In this document: positions 14,379 to 21,717 of the stretch, in pieces | Numbering within the stretch: the stretch's first letter is position 1 | Layout of the letters: the number at the start of each line of letters is the position of its first letter | From: Longispora albida DSM 44784 | Lineage (GTDB): Bacteria; Actinomycetota; Actinomycetes; Mycobacteriales; Micromonosporaceae | NCBI RefSeq assembly: GCF_000379825.1 | Contig: NZ_KB903837.1 | Span: 194,762-258,761 of the forward strand | Direction: 5' to 3' | DNA length: 64,000 bases | Notes under the pieces: generated by a model | Told to the model about the DNA's origin: nothing | The model's database searches: none | Seen by the model: the letters and a program-made list of their open reading frames with translations, nothing else | Translations under genes and position numbers: made by a program

Positions 14379-14921
14379 ATGATCATGAGAATCGAGCGAG
14401 CCGGGAACGCCGGCCTGACAAAGGATCTCGTCGCGTCCATTGTGGAGCTGTACACGGACGTGTTCTCCCGGCCGCCGTGGAACGACCCGGTGGAGTTCTG
14501 CGCCGTCTACGGCGAGCGGCTGCTGGACGACGCGCAGCGCGAGGGCTTCCGGCTGGTCCTCGGCTGGTCGGACGGCGGCAGGCTCGACGCCCTCGGCGTG
14601 GGGTGGACGACCCCGGACCCCTTCCCCGGTGACCGGTCCTACGGCCGGGTCGCCTCGACCCTGGGCCCCGAGGGGGTGGCTGAACTGCTGGCCGGGGCGT
14701 TCGTGGTGGACGAGCTGGCCGTCCGGCCGTCCGCGCAGGGTCATGGGGCTGGCCGGCGGATCCTGGCCGCGCTGACCGAGGACCTGCCTGACGGCCGGGC
14801 CTGGCTGCTCACCAACGAGGTCGCAGCCGGAGCTGTCGCCTTTTACCGCCGCCAGGGCTGGACGGAACACGCCTCACCAGAGCGGCCCGGCCTGGTGGTC
14901 TTCACGACCAGTACGGCCTAG
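14379..14921 (+). CDS. GNAT-family N-acetyltransferase
   Basis: A 180-residue acetyltransferase. The acetyl-CoA pyrophosphate-binding loop (R/Q-x-x-G-x-G/A) is seen as RPSAQGHGAGRRIL around residues 115-128, after the beta4 strand AFVVDELAV; AVAFYRRQGW near residue 155 is the typical motif B region. ATGs at 14379 and 14385 are both possible starts, with no clear ribosome site, so the mRNA may be leaderless. The substrate is unknown. Its stop codon shares a CTAG with that of the convergent neighbour. Confidence 0.88.
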   Translation: MIMRIERAGNAGLTKDLVASIVELYTDVFSRPPWNDPVEFCAVYGERLLDDAQREGFRLVLGWSDGGRLDALGVGWTTPDPFPGDRSYGRVASTLGPEGVAELLAGAFVVDELAVRPSAQGHGAGRRILAALTEDLPDGRAWLLTNEVAAGAVAFYRRQGWTEHASPERPGLVVFTTSTA

Positions 14922-15304
14922 AGGCTGTACGCCCAGAGAAATGCCAGTGCGACCACGGCCAGGCAGCCGCCCAGCGACAGCCAGGGACGATCCGAGGTCA
15001 TGACCAGTGCGCGGCCGGCCTGCTCCAGCGGCAGCGCGATCACGAGGAGCACGGCAACACCCAGGCCTACCGCGACTCCGGTGGGCAGGCCGGGCGCGGC
15101 CTCCAGTACCGCGGCCCGGAACACGCCGCCGATGAGGAGCAGCCCGGCGGCGGCGAGCGTGAGCATGACCCGGCTCGGCTGGGTGCCGTCGTGCACCGTG
15201 CTGGTTCGGGCCAGGAGGACTGCCTGGGCGCGCGACCGTACTTCGTGAGCCAGGGCGAGGAGAAAGACGGCGCTCAGGATGGCGACCAGTTCGGCGGAGG
15301 ACAT
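14918..15304 (-). CDS. Small four-helix membrane protein
   Basis: A 128-residue protein with four hydrophobic segments: residues about 5-20, 45-62, 70-90 and 107-126. Between TM1 and TM2 lies a basic loop (HEVRSRAQAVLLARTS). No family is recognised. The stop TAG overlaps the TAG of the convergent acetyltransferase gene. It lies 101 bp downstream of the TAP-like peptidase gene, separated by a strong hairpin, so it is likely transcribed alone. Confidence 0.65.
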   Translation of the reverse strand: MSSAELVAILSAVFLLALAHEVRSRAQAVLLARTSTVHDGTQPSRVMLTLAAAGLLLIGGVFRAAVLEAAPGLPTGVAVGLGVAVLLVIALPLEQAGRALVMTSDRPWLSLGGCLAVVALAFLWAYSL

Positions 15305-15358
15305 CCGGCCATTGTGCGGCTGTTCGGCGCTCGCCGCAGCCCCGAGGCTGAGAGAAGG

Positions 15359-15389
15359 GGGAGGGGCGGCCCCCAATGCCGCCCCTCCC
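15359..15389 (-). terminator. Hairpin terminator after the TAP-like peptidase gene
   Basis: GGGAGGGGCGGC (15359-15370) pairs perfectly with GCCGCCCCTCCC (15378-15389) around a 7-nt loop, 17 bp beyond the peptidase stop. Confidence 0.8.
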
Positions 15390-15405
15390 GTGACTCTCTT
15401 GTGGA

Positions 15406-16902
15406 CTACGCCCGCCAGGGGCCCGGGCTCGGCCGGCCAGGGAGCTGCCGGGTCAGGCCCGGGTTCGGCTCGGCCGGTTCGACGGCCGGGCAGTGGGTGC
15501 CCTTCGCGGGGGTCTGCCCGGTCAGCAGGTACGTCTCGGTGGCGTTCACGACGCACGTGCCGCCGACGAAGTACGAACCGTGGCCCCACCCGTCGTACGT
15601 GAGCAGGGTGGCACCGCTCTGCCGGGCGGCGACGGTGGCCCACTGGTACGGCGTGGCCGGGTCGTACCGGCTGTTGAGCATCAGGATCGGCGGCGCGCCG
15701 TGCACCTGGAGCCGGTGCTGCGGGTTGCGTACCTTGGCGGGCCAGCCCTGGCAGGCCAGCGACAGCGCGCCCATCGGGGACAGCTTGATGTCGGCGAACG
15801 ACGCGCCGACGGCCTGCCGGTACACGTTCCACTCGGTGTACGTGCGAATCGGCAGCTTCCAGTCCTGGCAGAAGATCGACTGGAACGGGTCGTGGATCTT
15901 CTCGGTGCCGGTCCGGGCGGCCGGGGCCGGAGCGGGAGCCGGCAGCTTGCTGAGCCGGTCGAGCTGGGTGGCCAGCCCGCGCCAGTACGGGCCGTAGAGC
16001 GCGCCGACGATCATGCCCTGGAGGTCCATGGTGGTCAGGGGCAGCTCGCCCCGCTCGGCCCTCGCGTACAGGTCGCGGTAGACGGTCCGGGCGCCCCTAT
16101 CACGCAGCACGCAGTCCGTAGAGCGCTCGCACCACTTGACGAACTCGTCGAAGTTCTCCTGCCCGGCGAGCGTCTCGGTGTAGATGAACTGGAAGGCCGT
16201 GCTGATGCTGTGATCCATGTTGCTGTCGATCACCATCGTGCGGATCTTCCCCGGGTACTTCTCCGCGTACTGCTGGCCCATCAGCGTGCCGTACGAGACC
16301 CCGTAGTAGTTCAGCTTCTTCTCGCCGAGAGCCGCGCGGATGGCGTCCATGTCGTGGACGACGCTGACCGTGTCGAGGAAGTCGAACAGCTGGCCGGTCA
16401 GGGCGCGGCAGCTCTCGCCGTACCTCCGGTTGTGGTCGACCATCTGCTGGAACTCGGCCGGGCTGTCCGGATTCCGCGAGTACTGCTCGCTGGCGATCGC
16501 GCCGTCGCACCACACCGGGCTGCTGCTGCCCGTGCCGCGCGGGTCGAAGCCGACGACGTCGAACCGGCTGGTGATCGCGGGGGAGAAGATCCCCGTCTGC
16601 TTCACCCACTCCGCGCCGGGCCCGCCCGGGCCACCCGGGTCGACCAGGATGGAGCCGATCCGGTTGGCCTGGTCGGTGGCCTTCCGCCGGGCCAGGGCGA
16701 TCTCGATCTTCGGGCCGGAGGGCTTGCTCCAGTCGATCGGCACGCTGACCGTGCCGCACTCCACGCCAGCGGCGTCGGGGCAGGGCTGCCAGGCGACCGG
16801 CTTGGCCTTCCCGGCCTCCGGTGGGGCGGCCTGGGCCGGTACGGCCATCAGCGGCACGGCTACCAGGGTGGCGGCGAGAGCCAGGGCAAGGGTTCGTCTC
16901 AT
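15406..16902 (-). CDS. Secreted alpha/beta-hydrolase, TAP-like tripeptidyl aminopeptidase family
   Basis: A 498-residue exported serine hydrolase. It has a Sec signal peptide ending around residue 25 (VPAQAAP). An oxyanion/HGGPG-like segment LVDPGGPGGPG follows near residue 95, the nucleophile is Ser203 in GVSYGTLMG, the acid is in NSRYDPATP and the base in GHGSYF. The C-terminal part is the TAP-like cap. Streptomyces homologues (SlpD/SlpE, Tap) remove N-terminal tripeptides from secreted proteins. The ATG at 16902 has GAGGAG 5-10 nt upstream. The 332-bp region behind it, 16903-17234, holds its promoter and a large inverted repeat belonging to the next operon. Confidence 0.92.
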   Translation of the reverse strand: MRRTLALALAATLVAVPLMAVPAQAAPPEAGKAKPVAWQPCPDAAGVECGTVSVPIDWSKPSGPKIEIALARRKATDQANRIGSILVDPGGPGGPGAEWVKQTGIFSPAITSRFDVVGFDPRGTGSSSPVWCDGAIASEQYSRNPDSPAEFQQMVDHNRRYGESCRALTGQLFDFLDTVSVVHDMDAIRAALGEKKLNYYGVSYGTLMGQQYAEKYPGKIRTMVIDSNMDHSISTAFQFIYTETLAGQENFDEFVKWCERSTDCVLRDRGARTVYRDLYARAERGELPLTTMDLQGMIVGALYGPYWRGLATQLDRLSKLPAPAPAPAARTGTEKIHDPFQSIFCQDWKLPIRTYTEWNVYRQAVGASFADIKLSPMGALSLACQGWPAKVRNPQHRLQVHGAPPILMLNSRYDPATPYQWATVAARQSGATLLTYDGWGHGSYFVGGTCVVNATETYLLTGQTPAKGTHCPAVEPAEPNPGLTRQLPGRPSPGPWRA

Positions 16903-17133
16903 GTGCGCTCCTCGCAAGGAAGGAAGCAGGGGAGAGGACCCGCCAAAGGCTACTGTGGACAGTGAGCGATCAGCCAGGAAATCGCGATTGTTCAGGGACA
17001 ACCCTGAGAGGCCCCTGGTTCCCTGGTCGGAGAAGATCATCGATCTTCATCCGCCAGGGGTATGCCACCGGGAAACAACTGGGCTAACAGTGAAGCGCCG
17101 GCAGACGTCGCAACGGTAACGGCGCCCGGGCAC

Positions 17134-17227
17134 GGGTTGGGTGGGCTGGCCGCGGTTCGCTTTGTGCGGAGGCGCCCCGCGCCGGAGCGCAAAGGGAACC
17201 TGCTGTAGCGGCCAGCCCACCCAACCC
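17134..17227 (-). terminator. Large perfect inverted repeat downstream of the polysaccharide operon
   Basis: A perfect 20-bp arm (17134-17153) is repeated in inverse at 17208-17227 with a 54-nt loop that itself contains a partial CTTTGTGC/GCGCAAAG stem. It begins 8 bp after the stop of the epimerase gene and is the likely terminator or 3'-end stabiliser of the operon. No T-run is present. Confidence 0.6.
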
Positions 17228-17234
17228 CAGCAAC

Positions 17235-18095
17235 TCAGACCAGTTCCTTGATGGAGGATTCGAGGGTGTAGGCCGGGTGCCAGGACAGTGCCGTGGAGAT
17301 CCGGGTCAGGTCGGCGGCGATCCAGTCCACGCCGGCCGAGCGGGCCGGAGCCGGCTCAGCCTCGATGAGCTCCCCGGCGAAGCCCGCCGCGGCGCACAGC
17401 ATCCGCACGGGCTCCCTGGTGGGTACGGCGACGCCGCTGCCGACGTTCAGCACCGGCTCGGTCAGCTGCCGGGCGTAGACGGCGGCCGTCACGGCTGAGG
17501 CGACATCGCGGACGTCGACGAAGTCCCGGCTGGCGCCGAGCGGGCCGACCCGTACGGTGCCGCCGGGCAGCTGGCGCAGCACGCGGCCGAGCACCGTATC
17601 CGCTGGCATCCCCGGCCCGATCGGGTTGAACACGCGCAGGGAGACCCCGTCGAGCCTGCCGTCCTCGGCGGCCAGCCGGATCAGGGTGGTGGCTGCGAGC
17701 CGGGTGGCCCCGTACTCCCCGACCGGGCAGCACGGATCGTCCTCAATGGACGGACGACCCTCCGTGACCGCGCCGTACTCGGCGGCAGAGCCCAGGCACA
17801 CCAGCCGCATGCCCAGGAACGAGCAGGCGTCGACGAGCCGGGCGACCGCCAGCACGTTGGTACCGGCCAGCTCGGCCGTGCTGCCGCTGAGCAGCCCGGC
17901 GCAGTTCACGACGACGTCCGGCCGGTACGAGCCGAGCAGCCCGACGAGCGTGGACGGGCCGCCGGTCACCAGGTCGTGCCGGATCGGCCCGCCACGGCCG
18001 GCGGCGAGCACCTCCGCGCCGGCCGAGGCCAGGGCCGCCTGGACGTGCCGTCCGATGAAACCTGAGGCTCCGAAGAGCAGTACGCGCATGGTCAC
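17235..18095 (-). CDS. NAD-dependent epimerase of the galactosaminoglycan-like operon
   Basis: A 286-residue extended SDR. The Rossmann motif GASGFIG is at residues 9-15 and the catalytic Ser region is GSAAEYG. The expected YxxxK is YGATR (in [12 protein letters not shown]), so the catalytic Lys is replaced by Arg. The C-terminal sugar-nucleotide part contains NPIGPGMP and [11 protein letters not shown]. In Pel and fungal galactosaminogalactan loci the corresponding epimerase makes the UDP-GalNAc/UDP-Gal donor by C4 epimerisation; that role is inferred here. It overlaps the nucleotidyltransferase gene by 4 bp and is the last gene of the operon. Confidence 0.88.
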   Translation of the reverse strand: MTMRVLLFGASGFIGRHVQAALASAGAEVLAAGRGGPIRHDLVTGGPSTLVGLLGSYRPDVVVNCAGLLSGSTAELAGTNVLAVARLVDACSFLGMRLVCLGSAAEYGAVTEGRPSIEDDPCCPVGEYGATRLAATTLIRLAAEDGRLDGVSLRVFNPIGPGMPADTVLGRVLRQLPGGTVRVGPLGASRDFVDVRDVASAVTAAVYARQLTEPVLNVGSGVAVPTREPVRMLCAAAGFAGELIEAEPAPARSAGVDWIAADLTRISTALSWHPAYTLESSIKELV

Positions 18096-18823
18096 CGCCA
18101 GGAAGGAGCAGATGCGGATGGGAGAAGCACGGGGCGCAAGTATTCAAACGATCGGTTGGCCTCGTCGTAGTCGTCTGGGCGGCCGATATCGAGCCAGTAT
18201 CCGTCGAAGAAGTGGGTGGCCGGCGGCTCGCCGCGGTCGAGGAGGTCGAGGACGAGGTCGTCGAAGCCGAACGCCAGGCCCTTCGGGTACGGGGCGAGGG
18301 TCTTGCGGGACATGCCGTATATCCCCATGCTCACCGAGTAGTGCAGGGTCGGCTTCTCGGTGAAGCTCGTGATCACGCCGGCCTCCGACTCCAGGATGCC
18401 GAAGTCGATCTTCACCTGGCGGCGGTAGGTCGCCACGGTCAGCGGGGTCTCGCCGGCGATGTGCCCGCGCAGCAGCGCGCCGTAGTCGAGGTCGGTCAGC
18501 ACGTCGCCGTTCATGACCAGGAAGTGCTCCGGCAGCTGGTCGAGGATGCCGAACATCGGGCCGATCGTCGACAGCGGGCGGTCCTCCTCCGCGTAGTCGA
18601 TCTTCAGATCCCAGCGGTCGCCGTCGCCGGCGAAGGCCCGGATCAGCGAGCCGAGGTGCCCGATGGCGAGGGTGACGCTCTGGAAGCCGTAGGAGCGCAG
18701 CTGCCGGAGGATGATGTCGAGGATGGCGTACTCGTCGCCGATCGGCACCAGTGGCTTGGGCAGTGCCGTCGTGTAGGGCCTGAGCCGGACCCCCCGGCCA
18801 CCAGCCAGGATGACCACGTGCAT
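18092..18823 (-). CDS. Sugar-1-phosphate nucleotidyltransferase
   Basis: A 243-residue nucleotidyltransferase. It has the N-terminal signature [13 protein letters not shown] and PKPLVPIGD (about residues 6-29), which binds the NTP, the metal-site Asp in [12 protein letters not shown], and FTEKP and [12 protein letters not shown] further on. It lacks the left-handed beta-helix of GlmU, so it is a short RmlA/RfbF/GCD1-like enzyme that activates hexose-1-phosphate. It lies 27 bp behind the membrane protein gene and overlaps the epimerase gene, so it very probably supplies the sugar nucleotide for this operon. Sugar and base specificity are not visible. Confidence 0.9.
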   Translation of the reverse strand: MHVVILAGGRGVRLRPYTTALPKPLVPIGDEYAILDIILRQLRSYGFQSVTLAIGHLGSLIRAFAGDGDRWDLKIDYAEEDRPLSTIGPMFGILDQLPEHFLVMNGDVLTDLDYGALLRGHIAGETPLTVATYRRQVKIDFGILESEAGVITSFTEKPTLHYSVSMGIYGMSRKTLAPYPKGLAFGFDDLVLDLLDRGEPPATHFFDGYWLDIGRPDDYDEANRSFEYLRPVLLPSASAPSWR

Positions 18824-18850
18824 GGTGCCTCCTCAAGTCTGCTACTAGTG

Positions 18851-20203
18851 CTAAGAGGTGTATCGGTGGACCTGGCCGAGCTCGGGCAGCAGCCCGCAGA
18901 CCAGTCCCGTCACGAGCAGTGCGCTGCACACGCCGAACAGGTGGACGTGCAGTGCCGGATCGAGCTGGCCTGCCGCGAGCAGGTACCCGGCGGCCACGAT
19001 GGACAGGACGGCGAGCAGCCGCCCGAAGCGCGCGGTGTTGATGAGCAGGAAACCGGCGAAGTAGCCGCAGCCGAGCAGCACGTGCCCGGCGAAGGCCAGC
19101 ACGCCGAGGGAGGTGAGCTGCCCCTGGCTGTGCAGGACCGCGCCCAGCACGGCGGCCAGGGCCGACAGCACCCCGCAGACGACGGCCAGTTCCGCGCCGA
19201 ACCTGGCCAGCACCCGGCGGCGGAAGTCACGCGGGTACTGGGTACGTCGCAGAAGGACAGACGACTTCTCGGCGAACCGGCGCGCCCGCCACTCCAGCAC
19301 GCCCATTCCGGCGACGACCGGGGTCACCGCGAGTGCCAGGTCCAGGCTGGGCTGGGTGTAGCGGGCGTCAGCCGACAGCAGGTAGAGGGCGCTGAGGCTC
19401 GCGTACACCATGATGGGCCCTGACCCGATGATCTCCTTGCCGATCCGCACCTGCGGCTCTTTCAAGATCTTGATTTTGTACGCCGTCCACAGCGCTGCGG
19501 CAGCGCACAGTGCCACCGTCGCGAGGCTGGCGGCTGAGGTCGCCACGGCCGTGGCCGCGCCCGGGCTCGCCACGTAGACCAGGCCGGTCGCGACCGAGGG
19601 CAGTGACAGGGCGAAGAGGACCGATTCCTTGCGGTGGAAGAGCAGGATGGCCCCTGCGAGCTGGTAACAGAGCTGAGCCGTGACCAGCAGCGCCGCGCCC
19701 GGGCTGAGCAGGAGCCAGAAAGGGGCGGACAGCGTCACCCCGATCCCGAATCCGCAGGCGAGCACCCGGGCCGCGACGTCCGGCCTGCCGTGGCCGAGCA
19801 TGCGGTAGGCCACCCAGCTCAGCCCCATGCTCCACACCCAGCCGACGGCCGTGGCGCAGACCATCGCCGTGATGGTGCCCCGCAGCCCGACCAGCTCCGC
19901 CACGGCGGGGAAGACCGCGCTGGGCATGAGATAGAGCAGGCCGTGGGAGAGTTCCCTGACGGCCTGCGCGCGGTCGGTCCTCGGCTCGGGTGGGCCGGGG
20001 CCCTTGCGTGGCAGGCGGCGGTAGACCTCCTCGGCGAGGCCGAACACGTCCCGGTAGCCGTAGCCGTCCTCCGCCATCCGGTCGGTCATGCCGTCGCTCT
20101 CCAGCATCGCGGCGATCTGGAGCGGGTCGATGGCCAGGCCGCAGCGTTCGGCCGTGCGGATCACCAGCTCGTCGACCGGGTCCGTCCTGAGGATCGCCGT
20201 CAC
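18851..20203 (-). CDS. PelG-sized 12-TM membrane protein
   Basis: A 450-residue protein starting at GTG 20203, which overlaps the stop of the PelF-like gene (GTGA). Residues 1-65 are a soluble helical segment with the motif LESDGMTDRMAEDGYGYRDVF, seen in several actinobacterial membrane proteins. The rest has about 12 transmembrane helices in two groups of roughly six separated by a basic cytoplasmic loop (RRFAEKSSVLLRR). Size, helix number and position next to the PelF-like gene match PelG, the MOP-type inner-membrane component of Pel export. Sequence similarity to PelG itself cannot be established here, so the assignment is by context. Confidence 0.7.
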   Translation of the reverse strand: MTAILRTDPVDELVIRTAERCGLAIDPLQIAAMLESDGMTDRMAEDGYGYRDVFGLAEEVYRRLPRKGPGPPEPRTDRAQAVRELSHGLLYLMPSAVFPAVAELVGLRGTITAMVCATAVGWVWSMGLSWVAYRMLGHGRPDVAARVLACGFGIGVTLSAPFWLLLSPGAALLVTAQLCYQLAGAILLFHRKESVLFALSLPSVATGLVYVASPGAATAVATSAASLATVALCAAAALWTAYKIKILKEPQVRIGKEIIGSGPIMVYASLSALYLLSADARYTQPSLDLALAVTPVVAGMGVLEWRARRFAEKSSVLLRRTQYPRDFRRRVLARFGAELAVVCGVLSALAAVLGAVLHSQGQLTSLGVLAFAGHVLLGCGYFAGFLLINTARFGRLLAVLSIVAAGYLLAAGQLDPALHVHLFGVCSALLVTGLVCGLLPELGQVHRYTS

Positions 20204-21717
20204 GGCAGGACCTCCCGGTACACCGACCGGTACGCCTCGATGGACTGCTGGAGCGTGAAGTTGTTCAGGATGCGCTCGCGGGCCATCCGGCCCAGCCTGC
20301 GCCGCAGCGCGTGGTTGGTGAGCAGCCTGACGCACCCGGCGGCGATGGCCTCGTGGTCGCGGGCCGCGCAGACGATGCCGGCGTCGCCGACGGCCTCAGC
20401 GACCCCGCCCACGTTCGTGCAGACCGGCGGGCGCCCGGTGGCCATCGCCTCCATCAGCGTGTACGGGAAACCCTCCGAAATGGACGTCAGAACGTTGATG
20501 TGCCCGGCGTGGTAGGCGTCGGCCTGGTTCGGGATGCGGCCCTCGAACGTCGCCGCGCCGGTCAGCCCCAGCTCGTCGACGAGGCGCTGGCAGCTCGCCG
20601 CGTACTCCTGGTTGACCTCCGGCACCGGACCGAACATCCGCAGCCGCGCGTCCGGTACGTGCTGCTTCACGATCGCGAACGCCCTGATCAGGGTGTGCAG
20701 GTCCTTGAGCGGGTCGATCCGGCCCATGAACACGATCGTCGGCACGTCGGGCTCGCCCTCGGCCGGCGGGAAGTCCGCCGGGTCGACCCCGTTGTACATG
20801 GTCCGCATCCTGGCCGGCTTCGCCCCGTTGTAGAGCGCCCACCGCCGGTTGTAGTTGGAGTGCGGGGCGAGCAGGTCAGCGCTGTGGTACGTGGCCACGG
20901 CCAGCGTCCGGAAGAAGTTCAGCAGCAGCACCTTCACGGCGTGCGGCACCGGCTCGTTCACCATCGCCAGGTACCGCTCGCGCAGGTAGACCCCGTGCTC
21001 GGACAGCACGATCCGCGACCCGTACGCCCACTTGGAAGCGAGCGCGACCAGCCCGGCCAGCCCGTTCATCGCGAGGTGGCAGATGTCCACGTCGACCGGC
21101 GGGGCCGACAGCGGCCGGAGCATGTGCTCGATCAGGCTCGCGGCGGTGAGCGCGTCGGCCAGGCACAGCGGCTCGCCGATGTCCATGCCCGCCGCGTGCC
21201 AGGTGTCCATCAGCCGGGTCAGCGCGGCGTTGCTCACCAGCGCGCTGCTCAGGTCGCCGGAGGACTGGGCGTAGAGGAACATCGCGCGCAGCGAGGACAG
21301 GAACGCCGCCCGGCCCTGCTGGCTCCACCGGTCGCGTACCTCCGCCGGGCGGATCAGCGCCCGGAGGAACCGGCTGTGCGCGTCGGCGAACCAGTCGGGC
21401 TCCCAGGCCTTCCGCCGTGGCTTGTCCGTCCAGAGTGGAATGTTGATGACGCTGTTCAGGTTGGGCGGGATCTCCCACAGGTTCTTCTCCTCGCCGGTGA
21501 CCGACAGGGCCACCACGTCGAACCTGTGCTCCGGCATGCCCCGGATCAGCTGGTCGATCCACACGCTGACCCCGCCGAAGTGGTGCGGGTATGTGCCTTC
21601 CGAGATCAGCGCCACCCGGGTCTGCCTGCCGGGCGCGCGCTGCGCCGGCACCCGATCGGCCGGGCGTACCTCCGCCCGGCCGATCGCGCGCCAGCTACTG
21701 AGTGGTGTGGCCGTCAT
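20200..21717 (-). CDS. pelF: PelF-like GT4 glycosyltransferase
   Basis: A 505-residue cytosolic glycosyltransferase, almost the length of Pseudomonas PelF. The N-terminus has the PelF/DUF3492 hallmark VALISEGTYPHHFGGVSVW (about residues 29-47), then NLWEIPPN and LSEHGVYLRERY. The C-terminal half is a GT4 Rossmann domain with FMGRIDPLKDLHTLI and the donor-binding EX7E in SEGFPYTLMEA. PelF is the soluble transferase that polymerises UDP-HexNAc into the Pel polysaccharide. It starts at ATG 21717, sharing a base with the stop of the deacetylase gene (TGATG), and overlaps the membrane protein gene downstream, so all three are coupled. Confidence 0.9.
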   Translation of the reverse strand: MTATPLSSWRAIGRAEVRPADRVPAQRAPGRQTRVALISEGTYPHHFGGVSVWIDQLIRGMPEHRFDVVALSVTGEEKNLWEIPPNLNSVINIPLWTDKPRRKAWEPDWFADAHSRFLRALIRPAEVRDRWSQQGRAAFLSSLRAMFLYAQSSGDLSSALVSNAALTRLMDTWHAAGMDIGEPLCLADALTAASLIEHMLRPLSAPPVDVDICHLAMNGLAGLVALASKWAYGSRIVLSEHGVYLRERYLAMVNEPVPHAVKVLLLNFFRTLAVATYHSADLLAPHSNYNRRWALYNGAKPARMRTMYNGVDPADFPPAEGEPDVPTIVFMGRIDPLKDLHTLIRAFAIVKQHVPDARLRMFGPVPEVNQEYAASCQRLVDELGLTGAATFEGRIPNQADAYHAGHINVLTSISEGFPYTLMEAMATGRPPVCTNVGGVAEAVGDAGIVCAARDHEAIAAGCVRLLTNHALRRRLGRMARERILNNFTLQQSIEAYRSVYREVLP

